Source: an uncultured Finegoldia sp. (lineage in GTDB: Bacteria > Bacillota > Clostridia > Tissierellales > Peptoniphilaceae). From it: 14,858 nt of DNA. This document shows, piece after piece, positions 1-6,892 of this stretch (its first letter is position 1; every line of letters starts with the position of its first letter). The notes beneath the pieces are model-generated. The model made no database searches and was not told the origin of the DNA. It was given only the letters and a program-made list of their open reading frames with translations. The stretch is from contig NZ_CAAFUQ010000031.1 in assembly GCF_900766215.1 (NCBI RefSeq), positions 1 through 14,858 on the forward strand, given 5' to 3'. The position numbers were made by a program, and so were the translations under genes.

Positions 1-1911
1 ATGTTCAATTACAAATTTTATTTATTAAAAAATAATATTTACGGAGATTTTTACTGTAAAACAGATCCTCAAATAATAGGAAAATCTAAGTCATATTTAT
101 TAGAAGCCAGACGTACAATAATAAATCATATAACCAATAAATTTGATTCAAATTTTAATGAAAAAGAATCGAGTATATTAAAATCAGTATTTACTGGTTA
201 TAACCTTCTTAATGAAGAGGACGAAAAGAGTGTGAAAGCACTCGGTATCAGTCATGTTTTTGCGATAAGTGGACTACATATAATAATCCTTTATACTATT
301 TTAAATAAATTTTTAGGTATTTTTAATTTAAATAGAAAAATCATTTCTTGGATTGTTTTAATTTTAATAGCCTTCTATGGATATGCTGTTGGTCTGCCAT
401 CATCTATACTTAGGGCATTTATTATGCTAGTAATAGTAGAGCTGTCTAATCAGATGCAAATTGACTGGTATAATTTAAACAATTTAATAATGGCTGCATT
501 GATAATTTTAACTATAAATCCATATAATTTGTTAGATGTCGGTTTTATATTTTCCTTTTTAGCAACTTTTACTATAATATATCTGTATCCTAAATTTAAA
601 AAAGAAAATAAGAAATTTTATAATTATTTTTTACTTTCTTTTATGGTCTATATAATATTATTGCCGGTACAATTAAGATTTTTTAATGAATATACGTTTG
701 GGTTTATAATAGGAAATACTATTATTTTACCGATTTTTACACTAATAATTCAACTATCTGCCATTGTACTTTTAGTACCCAATGTCATTAATTATATATT
801 TGTCCAACTAATAAAGATGTTTCTTAAAATTATAGGTTATATTTTTATTACAATTAAGTATTTAAACATAGAAAGTCATACTTTTATGAGTTTTTCTATT
901 TTAATGATTGTATTATATTATTTGACTATATTTTCAATTTATAATCGACACTATATCAATACATTAAATGACTTTAATAAACAAACAATAAGAAATATGT
1001 TAATGTTAAGTATAGTACTACCTATAATTTTAAATATATTTAATCCTATTACTACCATAAATTTTGTAGATGTTGGACAAGGAGATTGTTTGCTTGTAAG
1101 ACAATATTTTAAAAGTTTTATTATAGATACTGGTGGATCATATAAAGATGATGATAAATCTGGAATATACTTGATGGAATATCTACATAAAATAGGTTTA
1201 AATAATCTTCAATATGTATTCTTGACACATTTTGATGAAGATCATAGTAAAAATTTAATAAACATAAATAAATCATATAATCCAATAGTTTTATCTAGAA
1301 CTAATGGAGAAAAAATATTAAAAATCAAGTATAATCAAAATAACCATTACGTAAATTTGCAAGATAATCAATTACTAAAAATTGGAAATGTTTATATCAA
1401 AGTCATTGATAAACCCATAAGTGATGAAGAGAACGATAAATCTATAGTTTACAAAGTATATGTTAATGATATTTCATTACTAATTACAGGAGACATTTCT
1501 GGAGAATATGAAAGAAATATTTTAAATGAAGATATAACATCTGATGTGTTGAAAATTTCCCATCACGGAAGTAAAAACAGTTCAGATTTAAATTTCTTAA
1601 AAAAGGTTAATCCCAAAATATCTATTATTTCTGTAGGTCTAAGAAATGATTATGGACACCCACATCATCAAACACTAGATAATTTAAATAAACTAAATAT
1701 TCCAATTAAAAGAACTGATATAGATGGAAACATTGAGATTGTATCAAGTAAATTTATTAATACGATAAAAGCTAATAGGGACAAATATTCAGTTTTTAAT
1801 TACTTAATAAAAGAACAAAATTCAATTATTACTACAATTTTTATATTGATATACTTTAAAAATAGAGGAGTTAACAATGGATTTTTCATTGGCAAAACAA
1901 AAATTAGATAA
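1..1911 (+). CDS. comEC: ComEC/Rec2-type DNA uptake channel protein, probably 5'-partial
   Basis: Inner-membrane protein of the competence family, which carries single-stranded DNA across the membrane during transformation. Visible parts in order: a short soluble stretch (residues 1-60) resembling the end of the N-terminal OB-like domain; the competence-domain signature with SGLH at 90-93; a long block of hydrophobic segments to about residue 350; then a metallo-beta-lactamase-like domain with VDVGQGD (356-362), THFDEDH (409-415), SHHGS (520-524) and GHPHH (552-556). The metal-ligand motifs look intact. At 636 residues it is shorter than usual (about 700-800) and lacks the usual N-terminal membrane segments. 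The ATG at position 1 is therefore probably an internal Met and the gene starts outside the window. A tail of about 45 residues follows the last domain and overlaps holA by 35 bases. Whether this organism is transformable cannot be told from here. Confidence 0.9.
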   Translation: MFNYKFYLLKNNIYGDFYCKTDPQIIGKSKSYLLEARRTIINHITNKFDSNFNEKESSILKSVFTGYNLLNEEDEKSVKALGISHVFAISGLHIIILYTILNKFLGIFNLNRKIISWIVLILIAFYGYAVGLPSSILRAFIMLVIVELSNQMQIDWYNLNNLIMAALIILTINPYNLLDVGFIFSFLATFTIIYLYPKFKKENKKFYNYFLLSFMVYIILLPVQLRFFNEYTFGFIIGNTIILPIFTLIIQLSAIVLLVPNVINYIFVQLIKMFLKIIGYIFITIKYLNIESHTFMSFSILMIVLYYLTIFSIYNRHYINTLNDFNKQTIRNMLMLSIVLPIILNIFNPITTINFVDVGQGDCLLVRQYFKSFIIDTGGSYKDDDKSGIYLMEYLHKIGLNNLQYVFLTHFDEDHSKNLININKSYNPIVLSRTNGEKILKIKYNQNNHYVNLQDNQLLKIGNVYIKVIDKPISDEENDKSIVYKVYVNDISLLITGDISGEYERNILNEDITSDVLKISHHGSKNSSDLNFLKKVNPKISIISVGLRNDYGHPHHQTLDNLNKLNIPIKRTDIDGNIEIVSSKFINTIKANRDKYSVFNYLIKEQNSIITTIFILIYFKNRGVNNGFFIGKTKIR

Positions 1912-2875
1912 TAATTTATTATCCAATGTCATTTTGTTGCATGGAGACGAAAAGTTTTATATAGAAGAATATTTATCGCTAATCAAAAAACACTACAATG
2001 CTCAAAGTTTTGATGAATGTGAGTTATACGAATTTGAAAAAATCTATAATTCATCCGAAACGATTCCAATGTTTAGTGATAAAAGACTAATTTTGATTGA
2101 TGATGTAGATTTAAGCAAAACAGGAATTACGAAAAATAAAGAAAGTATTAATAAATTACTACCTTACCTGAAAGAAATTCCGGAATATAGTTTAATTATT
2201 ATTACATCATATGGTAGTGTATTTAAATCAAAATTTTTGAAGGAAATAACAACATACGGTGAGGATATTGAATTCAATAAACTCAACAGAAATCAATTGA
2301 AAGGTTATGTTATTAATTATTTAAAGGGAAAGAAGATTAATAATAGTATCGTAAATATTTTTATTGAGTATTCTCTTTATTTAATAAAAAACTCGGATAA
2401 GACTTTAATTGATGTAAATAATGAATTAGATAAATTTAAGAATTTAGATAAAAATGAAATAACCGAACATGATTTGAATTCTCTAATAAATCAATATGAT
2501 AAGAACATTTTTGATTTAACTGATTCAATAGGTTCAAAAGATTTATCAAAGACAATTTATTATTTAGATTTACTTATTATTGATACTTCGGATACATTTA
2601 AAACTCTTTATATGGTAATAAGACTATTCAGAAACCTTTTATATATAAAAGAACTTCAAAGGTTAAAATCATCACAAAACGAAATTATAAAAAGGGTAAA
2701 GATATCATCTTATGAATTAAAAAAAATTCAAAATTTTGTTAAAAATTGGAGGTATGATCAGTTAAGATTCTCAATTCATAAAATGTATGAAGTCGAGACT
2801 ACTTTAAAAACTAATACATTAAATTCAAAATACTTTATTGAAAATTGTATTTGTGAAATTTTAGCAAAAAAATAA
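1877..2875 (+). CDS. holA: DNA polymerase III delta subunit
   Basis: The clamp-loader delta subunit opens the sliding clamp during replication. The 332 residues match the family length. The N-terminal signature LLHGDEKFYIEE (about 20-31) is typical, with a FSDKRLILIDD stretch near 66-76 resembling the conserved region of the AAA+-like domain. No functional Walker A is apparent, as expected for delta. The helical C-terminal half contains the family-like ending on a short Lys tail. The start ATG lies inside the end of comEC and is preceded by AGAGGAG (1864-1870) at 6 bases spacing, so translational coupling to comEC is likely. holA between comEC and rpsT is the standard Firmicutes order. Product identity is secure from signature and context; sequence conservation in this family is low. 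Confidence 0.93.
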   Translation: MDFSLAKQKLDNNLLSNVILLHGDEKFYIEEYLSLIKKHYNAQSFDECELYEFEKIYNSSETIPMFSDKRLILIDDVDLSKTGITKNKESINKLLPYLKEIPEYSLIIITSYGSVFKSKFLKEITTYGEDIEFNKLNRNQLKGYVINYLKGKKINNSIVNIFIEYSLYLIKNSDKTLIDVNNELDKFKNLDKNEITEHDLNSLINQYDKNIFDLTDSIGSKDLSKTIYYLDLLIIDTSDTFKTLYMVIRLFRNLLYIKELQRLKSSQNEIIKRVKISSYELKKIQNFVKNWRYDQLRFSIHKMYEVETTLKTNTLNSKYFIENCICEILAKK

Positions 2876-2899
2876 AGGTTGAATTTAATTCAACCTTTA
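2866..2899 (-). terminator. Intrinsic terminator of rpsT, reaching into the holA 3' end
   Basis: An 11-bp inverted repeat (TAAAGGTTGAA, 2873-2883, against TTCAACCTTTA, 2889-2899) has a 5-base loop. Read on the minus strand it is followed at once by seven T (2872-2866), which are the AAAAAAA of the last lysine codons of holA. This is a textbook intrinsic terminator for the leftward rpsT transcript. On the plus strand the same hairpin lacks a T-run, so it should terminate holA transcription less well. Confidence 0.85.
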
Positions 2900-2928
2900 A
2901 ATAATGTAATGGATCCTTTACATTATTT
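2899..2928. terminator. Second hairpin between convergent holA and rpsT
   Basis: AAATAATGTAA (2899-2909) pairs with TTACATTATTT (2918-2928) around the loop TGGATCCT. It sits directly next to the rpsT stop codon and directly beside the first hairpin. The stem is AT-rich and neither side has a strong T-run, although the plus-strand arm ends in TTATTT. It may help terminate the holA transcript or protect the rpsT 3' end. This role is inferred. Confidence 0.5.
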
Positions 2929-3192
2929 CTATGCTAATTTGTTCAATTCCCTAGCCATTCTGCTAATTTTCTTAGCTGCACTATTTTTAGAAATTGTGTT
3001 TTTGCTTGCAGCTTGATCAATCTTTTTAGTTGCTAAATTAAATAATTTAGTAGCGTCTTCTTTGTCGTTTTTTTCTACAGCTGCTTCAAATTTTTTGATG
3101 AAAGTTTTGATAGCAGATTTTTTTGATTTATTTCTAGCTGTTTCAAGTTTAGTTACATCAATTCTCTTAATTGCAGATTTAATATTTGCCAT
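2929..3192 (-). CDS. rpsT: 30S ribosomal protein S20
   Basis: Primary 16S rRNA-binding protein of the small subunit. The 87 residues are very basic and begin MANIKSAIKR, the family's characteristic start, with a Lys/Ala/Ser-rich helical body and the ending RMARELNKLA. Length and composition are typical. A strong ribosome-binding site, GGAGGG on the minus strand (3198-3203), precedes the ATG. Transcribed alone and leftward, from its own promoter (3226-3254) to its own terminator (2866-2899), convergent with holA and divergent from the lepB-like gene. Identification is secure. Confidence 0.97.
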   Translation of the reverse strand: MANIKSAIKRIDVTKLETARNKSKKSAIKTFIKKFEAAVEKNDKEDATKLFNLATKKIDQAASKNTISKNSAAKKISRMARELNKLA

Positions 3193-3225
3193 AATATCCC
3201 TCCTTCATTTTTGAACAGTGTTATT

Positions 3226-3254
3226 ATTATACACTATACATTTAATTATTTCAA
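3226..3254 (-). promoter_or_regulatory. Promoter of rpsT
   Basis: On the minus strand, TTGAAA (3254-3249) and TATAAT (3231-3226) are separated by exactly 17 bases, a near-consensus housekeeping sigma promoter. The expected start of transcription lies near 3219, giving a leader of about 27 bases that carries the GGAGGG ribosome-binding site. Confidence 0.85.
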
Positions 3255-3261
3255 GTGAACT

Positions 3262-3290
3262 GGAACATTAATTAGAAATTATGTTATAAT
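3262..3290 (+). promoter_or_regulatory. Extended -10 promoter of the lepB-like gene and lepA
   Basis: TGTTATAAT (3282-3290) is a perfect extended -10 element. The -35 region at the right distance (GGAACA, 3262-3267) is weak, which is common for extended -10 promoters. Transcription should start near 3297, leaving a leader of roughly 18 bases before the ATG at 3315. It is divergent from the rpsT promoter, with the two -10 boxes only about 55 bases apart. Confidence 0.75.
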
Positions 3291-3305
3291 AGTTTGGTAA
3301 AGAAT

Positions 3306-3311
3306 GGTGAT
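3306..3311 (+). promoter_or_regulatory. Ribosome-binding site that fixes the lepB-like start
   Basis: GGTGAT matches the 3' part of the anti-Shine-Dalgarno complement and lies 3 bases before ATG 3315. The in-frame TTG at 3294 would lie only 3 bases after the -10 box, upstream of the expected transcription start, so ATG 3315 is the credible start. Confidence 0.65.
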
Positions 3312-3314
3312 AAG

Positions 3315-3839
3315 ATGAAGAAATTTTTAAATAGCAAACTATCAAATTTAATATTTGCTATATTTATAGCTATATTAGTATGTTTTGTGATAAAAACTTT
3401 TATTTTAGAAACGCAAATTTTAAAATCATCAAATATGAGTCCTACTTTAAATTCGGGAGATTTTATTCTAATAAATAAATTAAATAAGATTACTGGATAT
3501 ATCAAAAAATCTGATATAGTTCAATATTATGACGAAAAAAATAGTGAATCATGTATAGCTCGAGTAATAGCTATGCCAAAAGATTCTGTAGAAATCATTA
3601 ATGATGATATTTTCGTTAATGGAAATAGAATCTATGAGCCTTATATTTTATTGCAACAATCTAAGAAATTAAATAATAATAAGTGGGTTTTAAATAATGA
3701 TGAATACTTTGTAATAAATGATCATAGAGAACTGGATAAATATAATGATAGCAGGTATATCGGGCCTATCAATAAAGACTCAATAAGTGGCGTTGTTTTC
3801 TTTAGGCTATATCCTGTTGATAAAATTGGTTCGATATAG
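3315..3839 (+). CDS. Signal peptidase I homologue lacking both catalytic residues (predicted pseudo-peptidase)
   Basis: The 174-residue S26-family protein has one N-terminal membrane segment (about 9-26) and an extracytoplasmic domain, the usual Gram-positive type I signal peptidase layout and size. Family boxes are recognisable: NMSPTLNSGD (40-49), IARVIAMPKD (81-90) and NDHR...DSRYIGPI (135-152), ending VVFFRLYP. In active enzymes the first box reads SMxPTL, with Ser as nucleophile, and the second has Lys before RVIGLPGD. Here these are Asn40 (AAT 3432-3434) and Ala82 (GCT 3558-3560). Box E, normally GDNRxxSxDSR, is also changed and two residues longer. The frame is open, and promoter, ribosome-binding site and lepA linkage (9 bases between the genes) are intact, so it appears to be made. 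Cleavage activity is unlikely; a binding or accessory role is inferred. Staphylococcus aureus SpsA is a known precedent for an inactive homologue. No gene symbol is given because lepB implies an active enzyme. Confidence 0.88.
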   Translation: MKKFLNSKLSNLIFAIFIAILVCFVIKTFILETQILKSSNMSPTLNSGDFILINKLNKITGYIKKSDIVQYYDEKNSESCIARVIAMPKDSVEIINDDIFVNGNRIYEPYILLQQSKKLNNNKWVLNNDEYFVINDHRELDKYNDSRYIGPINKDSISGVVFFRLYPVDKIGSI

Positions 3840-3848
3840 GAGAGATAA

Positions 3849-5660
3849 ATGAATAACGATAAGAAATACATAAGAAATTTTTCAATAATAGCACATATAG
3901 ATCATGGAAAATCAACGTTAGCTGATAGATTGATTGAAGAAACCGGTATGCTAACACATAGGGAAATGAGTGAACAGGTTTTAGATTCTATGGATTTAGA
4001 ACGTGAGAGAGGAATAACAATCAAATTAAAAGCTATAAAATTATTTTATAAAGCTAAGGATGGTAATGTTTATAATCTTAATTTAATAGATACTCCAGGA
4101 CACGTTGACTTTACATATGAAGTGAGTAGATCTCTAAAAGCATGTGAAGGTGCCGTTTTGATAGTTGATGCTACTCAGGGTGTAGAAGCACAAACTTTAG
4201 GAAATGTTTATCTAGCTATTGATCAAAATTTGGAGATTTTACCAGTAATTAATAAAATAGATTTGCCAAGTGCAGATATTGAATTCGCTAAAAAAGAAAT
4301 CGAAGATATAATTGGATTAGATTCAGAAAATGTTCCTGCTGTTTCTGCAAAAGAAGGTATAAACATCGTTGATGTATTAGAAGATATTGTTAACAACGTT
4401 CCAGCCCCTATAGGTGATGAAGAAAAACCTCTAAAAGCGTTGATATTTGATTCATATTACGATTTTTACAAAGGCGTTGTTGTATATGTTAGAGTTTTCG
4501 ATGGTTGTATAAAACCTGGTTCTGAAATATTGATGATGTCTACGAATAAGTCTTTTGAAGTTACTGAGTGTGGTTACACATCCTCTGGAATGATAAGCAC
4601 AGATAAAATCAGTGCTGGTGATGTTGGATATGTAGTTTGTAGTATCAAAAATGTAAAGGATGCCAGAGTCGGAGATACTATTACAGATAAACATAACCCT
4701 GTTGACAAACCTTTAGAAGGCTACAAGCAAGTCACTCCGATGGTATATTGTGGTATTTATCCGGCTGAAGGTGAAGATTTCAATTCCGTTAGAGATGCTC
4801 TAGAAAAACTTCAAGTTAATGATGCAGCGCTAACTTTTGAAAATGAAACATCTATTGCACTAGGTTTTGGTTTGAGATGTGGATTCTTAGGTTTGTTACA
4901 CATGGAAATTATTCAAGAAAGACTAGATAGAGAATTCGACCTTGATATAATTGCTACGGCACCCAGTGTTATTTATAAAGTTCATAAAAAAGATGGAACG
5001 GTTGTGGACATTCAAAACCCTACAAACTTTCCTAAAGAAACAGAAATTGACTATGTTGAAGAGCCTGTAGTTCATGCAGAAATAATGACACCAACTGATT
5101 ATGTAGGTGTTATTATGGAACTTTGCCAAGGCAAAAGAGGAACTTTCTTGGATATGACATATCTGGATGAAAAAAGAGTAACTATAAAATATAAATTGCC
5201 TCTTAATGAAGTTATTTATGATTTCTATGATGCTTTAAAATCTAAAACGAGGGGATATGCATCACTAGATTATGAGTTAATAGGATATGAAAAATCAGAT
5301 TTAATTAAACTCGAAATTATGATTAATTCAGAAAAAGTAGACGCTTTAACAATTATAGTCCATGAAGACTTAGCTTATGAAAGAGCTAGAAAAATAGTAA
5401 CAAAACTTAAAGATGAAATACCAAGACATCAATTTGTAATACCTGTACAAGCTGCTATAGGTAATAAGATTATAGCAAGAGAAACTATTAAAGCATACAG
5501 AAAAGATGTACTTGCTAAATGTTATGGTGGAGATATAACAAGAAAAAGAAAATTATTGGAAAAACAAAAAGAAGGTAAAAAGCGAATGAGGTCTGTCGGA
5601 AGCGTAGATGTTCCTCAAGAAGCATTCTTATCAGTCTTAAAATACGACGAAGGAAATTAA
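3849..5660 (+). CDS. lepA: Elongation factor 4 (ribosome-associated GTPase LepA)
   Basis: Translational GTPase that acts on the ribosome; proposed roles include back-translocation and help in 30S assembly or initiation. Its 603 residues match the family (about 600). G motifs are complete: G1 AHIDHGKST (15-23), G2 ERGIT (53-57), G3 DTPGH (81-85), G4 NKID (135-138) and G5 SAK (166-168). The C-terminal LepA-specific region includes the Lys/Arg-rich stretch RKRKLLEKQKEGKKRMR and ends after VPQEAFLSVL. GGAGAG (3839-3844) overlaps the end of the upstream stop codon and sits 4 bases from the ATG, so it is co-transcribed with the signal-peptidase homologue. A terminator hairpin follows 6 bases after its stop. 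Confidence 0.98.
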   Translation: MNNDKKYIRNFSIIAHIDHGKSTLADRLIEETGMLTHREMSEQVLDSMDLERERGITIKLKAIKLFYKAKDGNVYNLNLIDTPGHVDFTYEVSRSLKACEGAVLIVDATQGVEAQTLGNVYLAIDQNLEILPVINKIDLPSADIEFAKKEIEDIIGLDSENVPAVSAKEGINIVDVLEDIVNNVPAPIGDEEKPLKALIFDSYYDFYKGVVVYVRVFDGCIKPGSEILMMSTNKSFEVTECGYTSSGMISTDKISAGDVGYVVCSIKNVKDARVGDTITDKHNPVDKPLEGYKQVTPMVYCGIYPAEGEDFNSVRDALEKLQVNDAALTFENETSIALGFGLRCGFLGLLHMEIIQERLDREFDLDIIATAPSVIYKVHKKDGTVVDIQNPTNFPKETEIDYVEEPVVHAEIMTPTDYVGVIMELCQGKRGTFLDMTYLDEKRVTIKYKLPLNEVIYDFYDALKSKTRGYASLDYELIGYEKSDLIKLEIMINSEKVDALTIIVHEDLAYERARKIVTKLKDEIPRHQFVIPVQAAIGNKIIARETIKAYRKDVLAKCYGGDITRKRKLLEKQKEGKKRMRSVGSVDVPQEAFLSVLKYDEGN

Positions 5661-5666
5661 ACTTAT

Positions 5667-5697
5667 TAAGCCAAGCGAAAGTTTGGCTTATTTTTAT
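5667..5697 (+). terminator. Hairpin terminator between lepA and hemW
   Basis: TAAGCCAAGC (5667-5676) pairs with GTTTGGCTTA (5681-5690), with one G-T wobble, around a GAAA tetraloop closed by a C-G pair. TTTTTAT (5691-5697) follows. It has the form of an intrinsic terminator. The ribosome-binding site of hemW starts 2 bases later, leaving no room for a promoter between them. Confidence 0.8.
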
Positions 5698-5707
5698 AGG
5701 AGGAGTT

Positions 5708-6811
5708 ATGAAAGGAATCTATATTCACATACCTTTTTGTGCTTATAAGTGTAATTATTGTGATTTTTCAACAATGACGAAACAATACCAAAGAATTGAT
5801 GAATACTTTAACTTATTAAAAAAAGAAATAATAATGTATCAAGATTTAACTGGTGAAATAGATACGATTTATATAGGGGGAGGAACGCCAAATCTAGTTG
5901 ATTCAAAATATATTGAAGAAGTGTATAAGCTTCTAAATGACAGTTTCGATTTGGAATTAAAAGAGTTCACAATAGAGTGTAATCCAGAATTCGTTACTAA
6001 AGAAAAAATAGAATCTTACAAAAACATTGGAATTGATAGAATATCTTTAGGTGTTCAAACTTTCAATGAAGAATACAATGAATTTTTAGGAAGAGGTCAT
6101 AACATATCACATGTTTTAAATTCTTTTGAAATAATTTCTAAATACATTGATAATATTTCTATTGATCTAATATTTGGATTTCCGAAACAAACTTTAGAAT
6201 CTATAGACAATGACTTAAAATATATCAATAAATTAAATCCAACTCATGTATCATGGTATAACATGATTTTAGAACCTGGGACAAAATTTTATAAAAAGTT
6301 CATCGAAAAAAATAGGAATGAAGATATTGAATACGAAATGTATTTAAAAATATGCAATGGTTTAGAGAATTATAATCATTATGAAATTTCTAATTTTGCT
6401 AAAGATACTTATGAATCAAAACACAACAAAATTTATTGGAGAGATGAAGAGTATTATGGGTTTGGCTTATCTTCATCAGGCTATATAAATCAAAAAAGGT
6501 ATACTAATGAATTCTTTTATCCTAATTATAAGAAAAGGATTTTAAAAAATGAAAAACCGGTCAGTTTTTTGGAGGAAATTGACTTAGAAAAAAAAGAATT
6601 TGAATTTATAATAACTAATATGAGATTAAAACAGGGATTAGATTTAATAGAGTACATGGAAAAGTTTAATATAGATTTGTATAAGAATAATAAAAAAATG
6701 ATTGATAACTGGGTTGATAGTGGATTATTAATTTATAAAAATGATCGTATAAACTTTACAGATAGTGGTTTCTTTGTGTCAAATAGCTTTTTTGTAGATA
6801 TTTTGATGTAA
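5708..6811 (+). CDS. hemW: Radical SAM heme chaperone HemW-type protein
   Basis: Member of the HemN/HemW radical SAM group. The iron-sulfur motif is C11-x3-C15-x2-C18 followed by DF, without the further Cys found in true coproporphyrinogen III dehydrogenase HemN. This points to HemW, which binds heme and transfers it to target proteins. The SAM-binding GGGTP motif is at 57-61, and the NPEF and QTFNEE regions are typical. Length (367) fits HemW. A region that in many relatives reads GAHS reads SSSG here (EEYYGFGLSSSGY), a variation whose meaning is unclear. GGAGGAG (5699-5705) precedes the ATG by 2 bases. The upstream terminator implies expression by read-through or from a promoter inside lepA. 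hemW upstream of hrcA is standard Firmicutes order. Older annotation often calls such proteins HemN. Confidence 0.92.
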   Translation: MKGIYIHIPFCAYKCNYCDFSTMTKQYQRIDEYFNLLKKEIIMYQDLTGEIDTIYIGGGTPNLVDSKYIEEVYKLLNDSFDLELKEFTIECNPEFVTKEKIESYKNIGIDRISLGVQTFNEEYNEFLGRGHNISHVLNSFEIISKYIDNISIDLIFGFPKQTLESIDNDLKYINKLNPTHVSWYNMILEPGTKFYKKFIEKNRNEDIEYEMYLKICNGLENYNHYEISNFAKDTYESKHNKIYWRDEEYYGFGLSSSGYINQKRYTNEFFYPNYKKRILKNEKPVSFLEEIDLEKKEFEFIITNMRLKQGLDLIEYMEKFNIDLYKNNKKMIDNWVDSGLLIYKNDRINFTDSGFFVSNSFFVDILM

Positions 6812-6814
6812 CAC

Positions 6815-6843
6815 TTGACATGCTATAAATGGTGGTGTATAAT
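6815..6843 (+). promoter_or_regulatory. Consensus promoter of hrcA-grpE-dnaK
   Basis: Perfect TTGACA (6815-6820) and perfect TATAAT (6838-6843) are spaced by 17 bases. The -35 box starts 3 bases after the hemW stop. Transcription should begin near 6850, inside the CIRCE-like element that follows, as is usual for HrcA-controlled operons. Confidence 0.93.
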
Positions 6844-6847
6844 TTTA

Positions 6848-6874
6848 TTATCACTCAAGGTAATAGGTTGCTAA
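6848..6874 (+). promoter_or_regulatory. Degenerate CIRCE operator for HrcA
   Basis: The known CIRCE is TTAGCACTC, 9 bases, GAGTGCTAA. Here the left arm is TTATCACTC (6848-6856, one mismatch) and the right arm GGTTGCTAA (6866-6874, two mismatches), with exactly 9 bases between: 15 of 18 arm positions match. It overlaps the predicted transcription start, directly behind the -10 box of the hrcA promoter and ahead of the HrcA gene. Context makes the assignment strong despite the mismatches. Confidence 0.85.
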
Positions 6875-6881
6875 CAAAAAA

Positions 6882-6890
6882 GAGGTGAGG
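6882..6890 (+). promoter_or_regulatory. Ribosome-binding site selecting the TTG start of hrcA
   Basis: GAGGTGAGG is an excellent Shine-Dalgarno match, and its core GAGGTGA ends 4 bases before TTG 6893. An ATG at 6897 is in another frame, so the TTG is the start that gives the conserved HrcA N-terminus. Confidence 0.8.
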
Positions 6891-6892
6891 TC

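Noticed and set aside
6470..6500. HemW region reading SSSG where many relatives have GAHS, suggesting loss of a functional His.
   Set aside because: I believe variants of this segment occur in clostridial relatives, and the radical SAM cluster motif is intact, so I do not treat it as evidence of lost function without an alignment.
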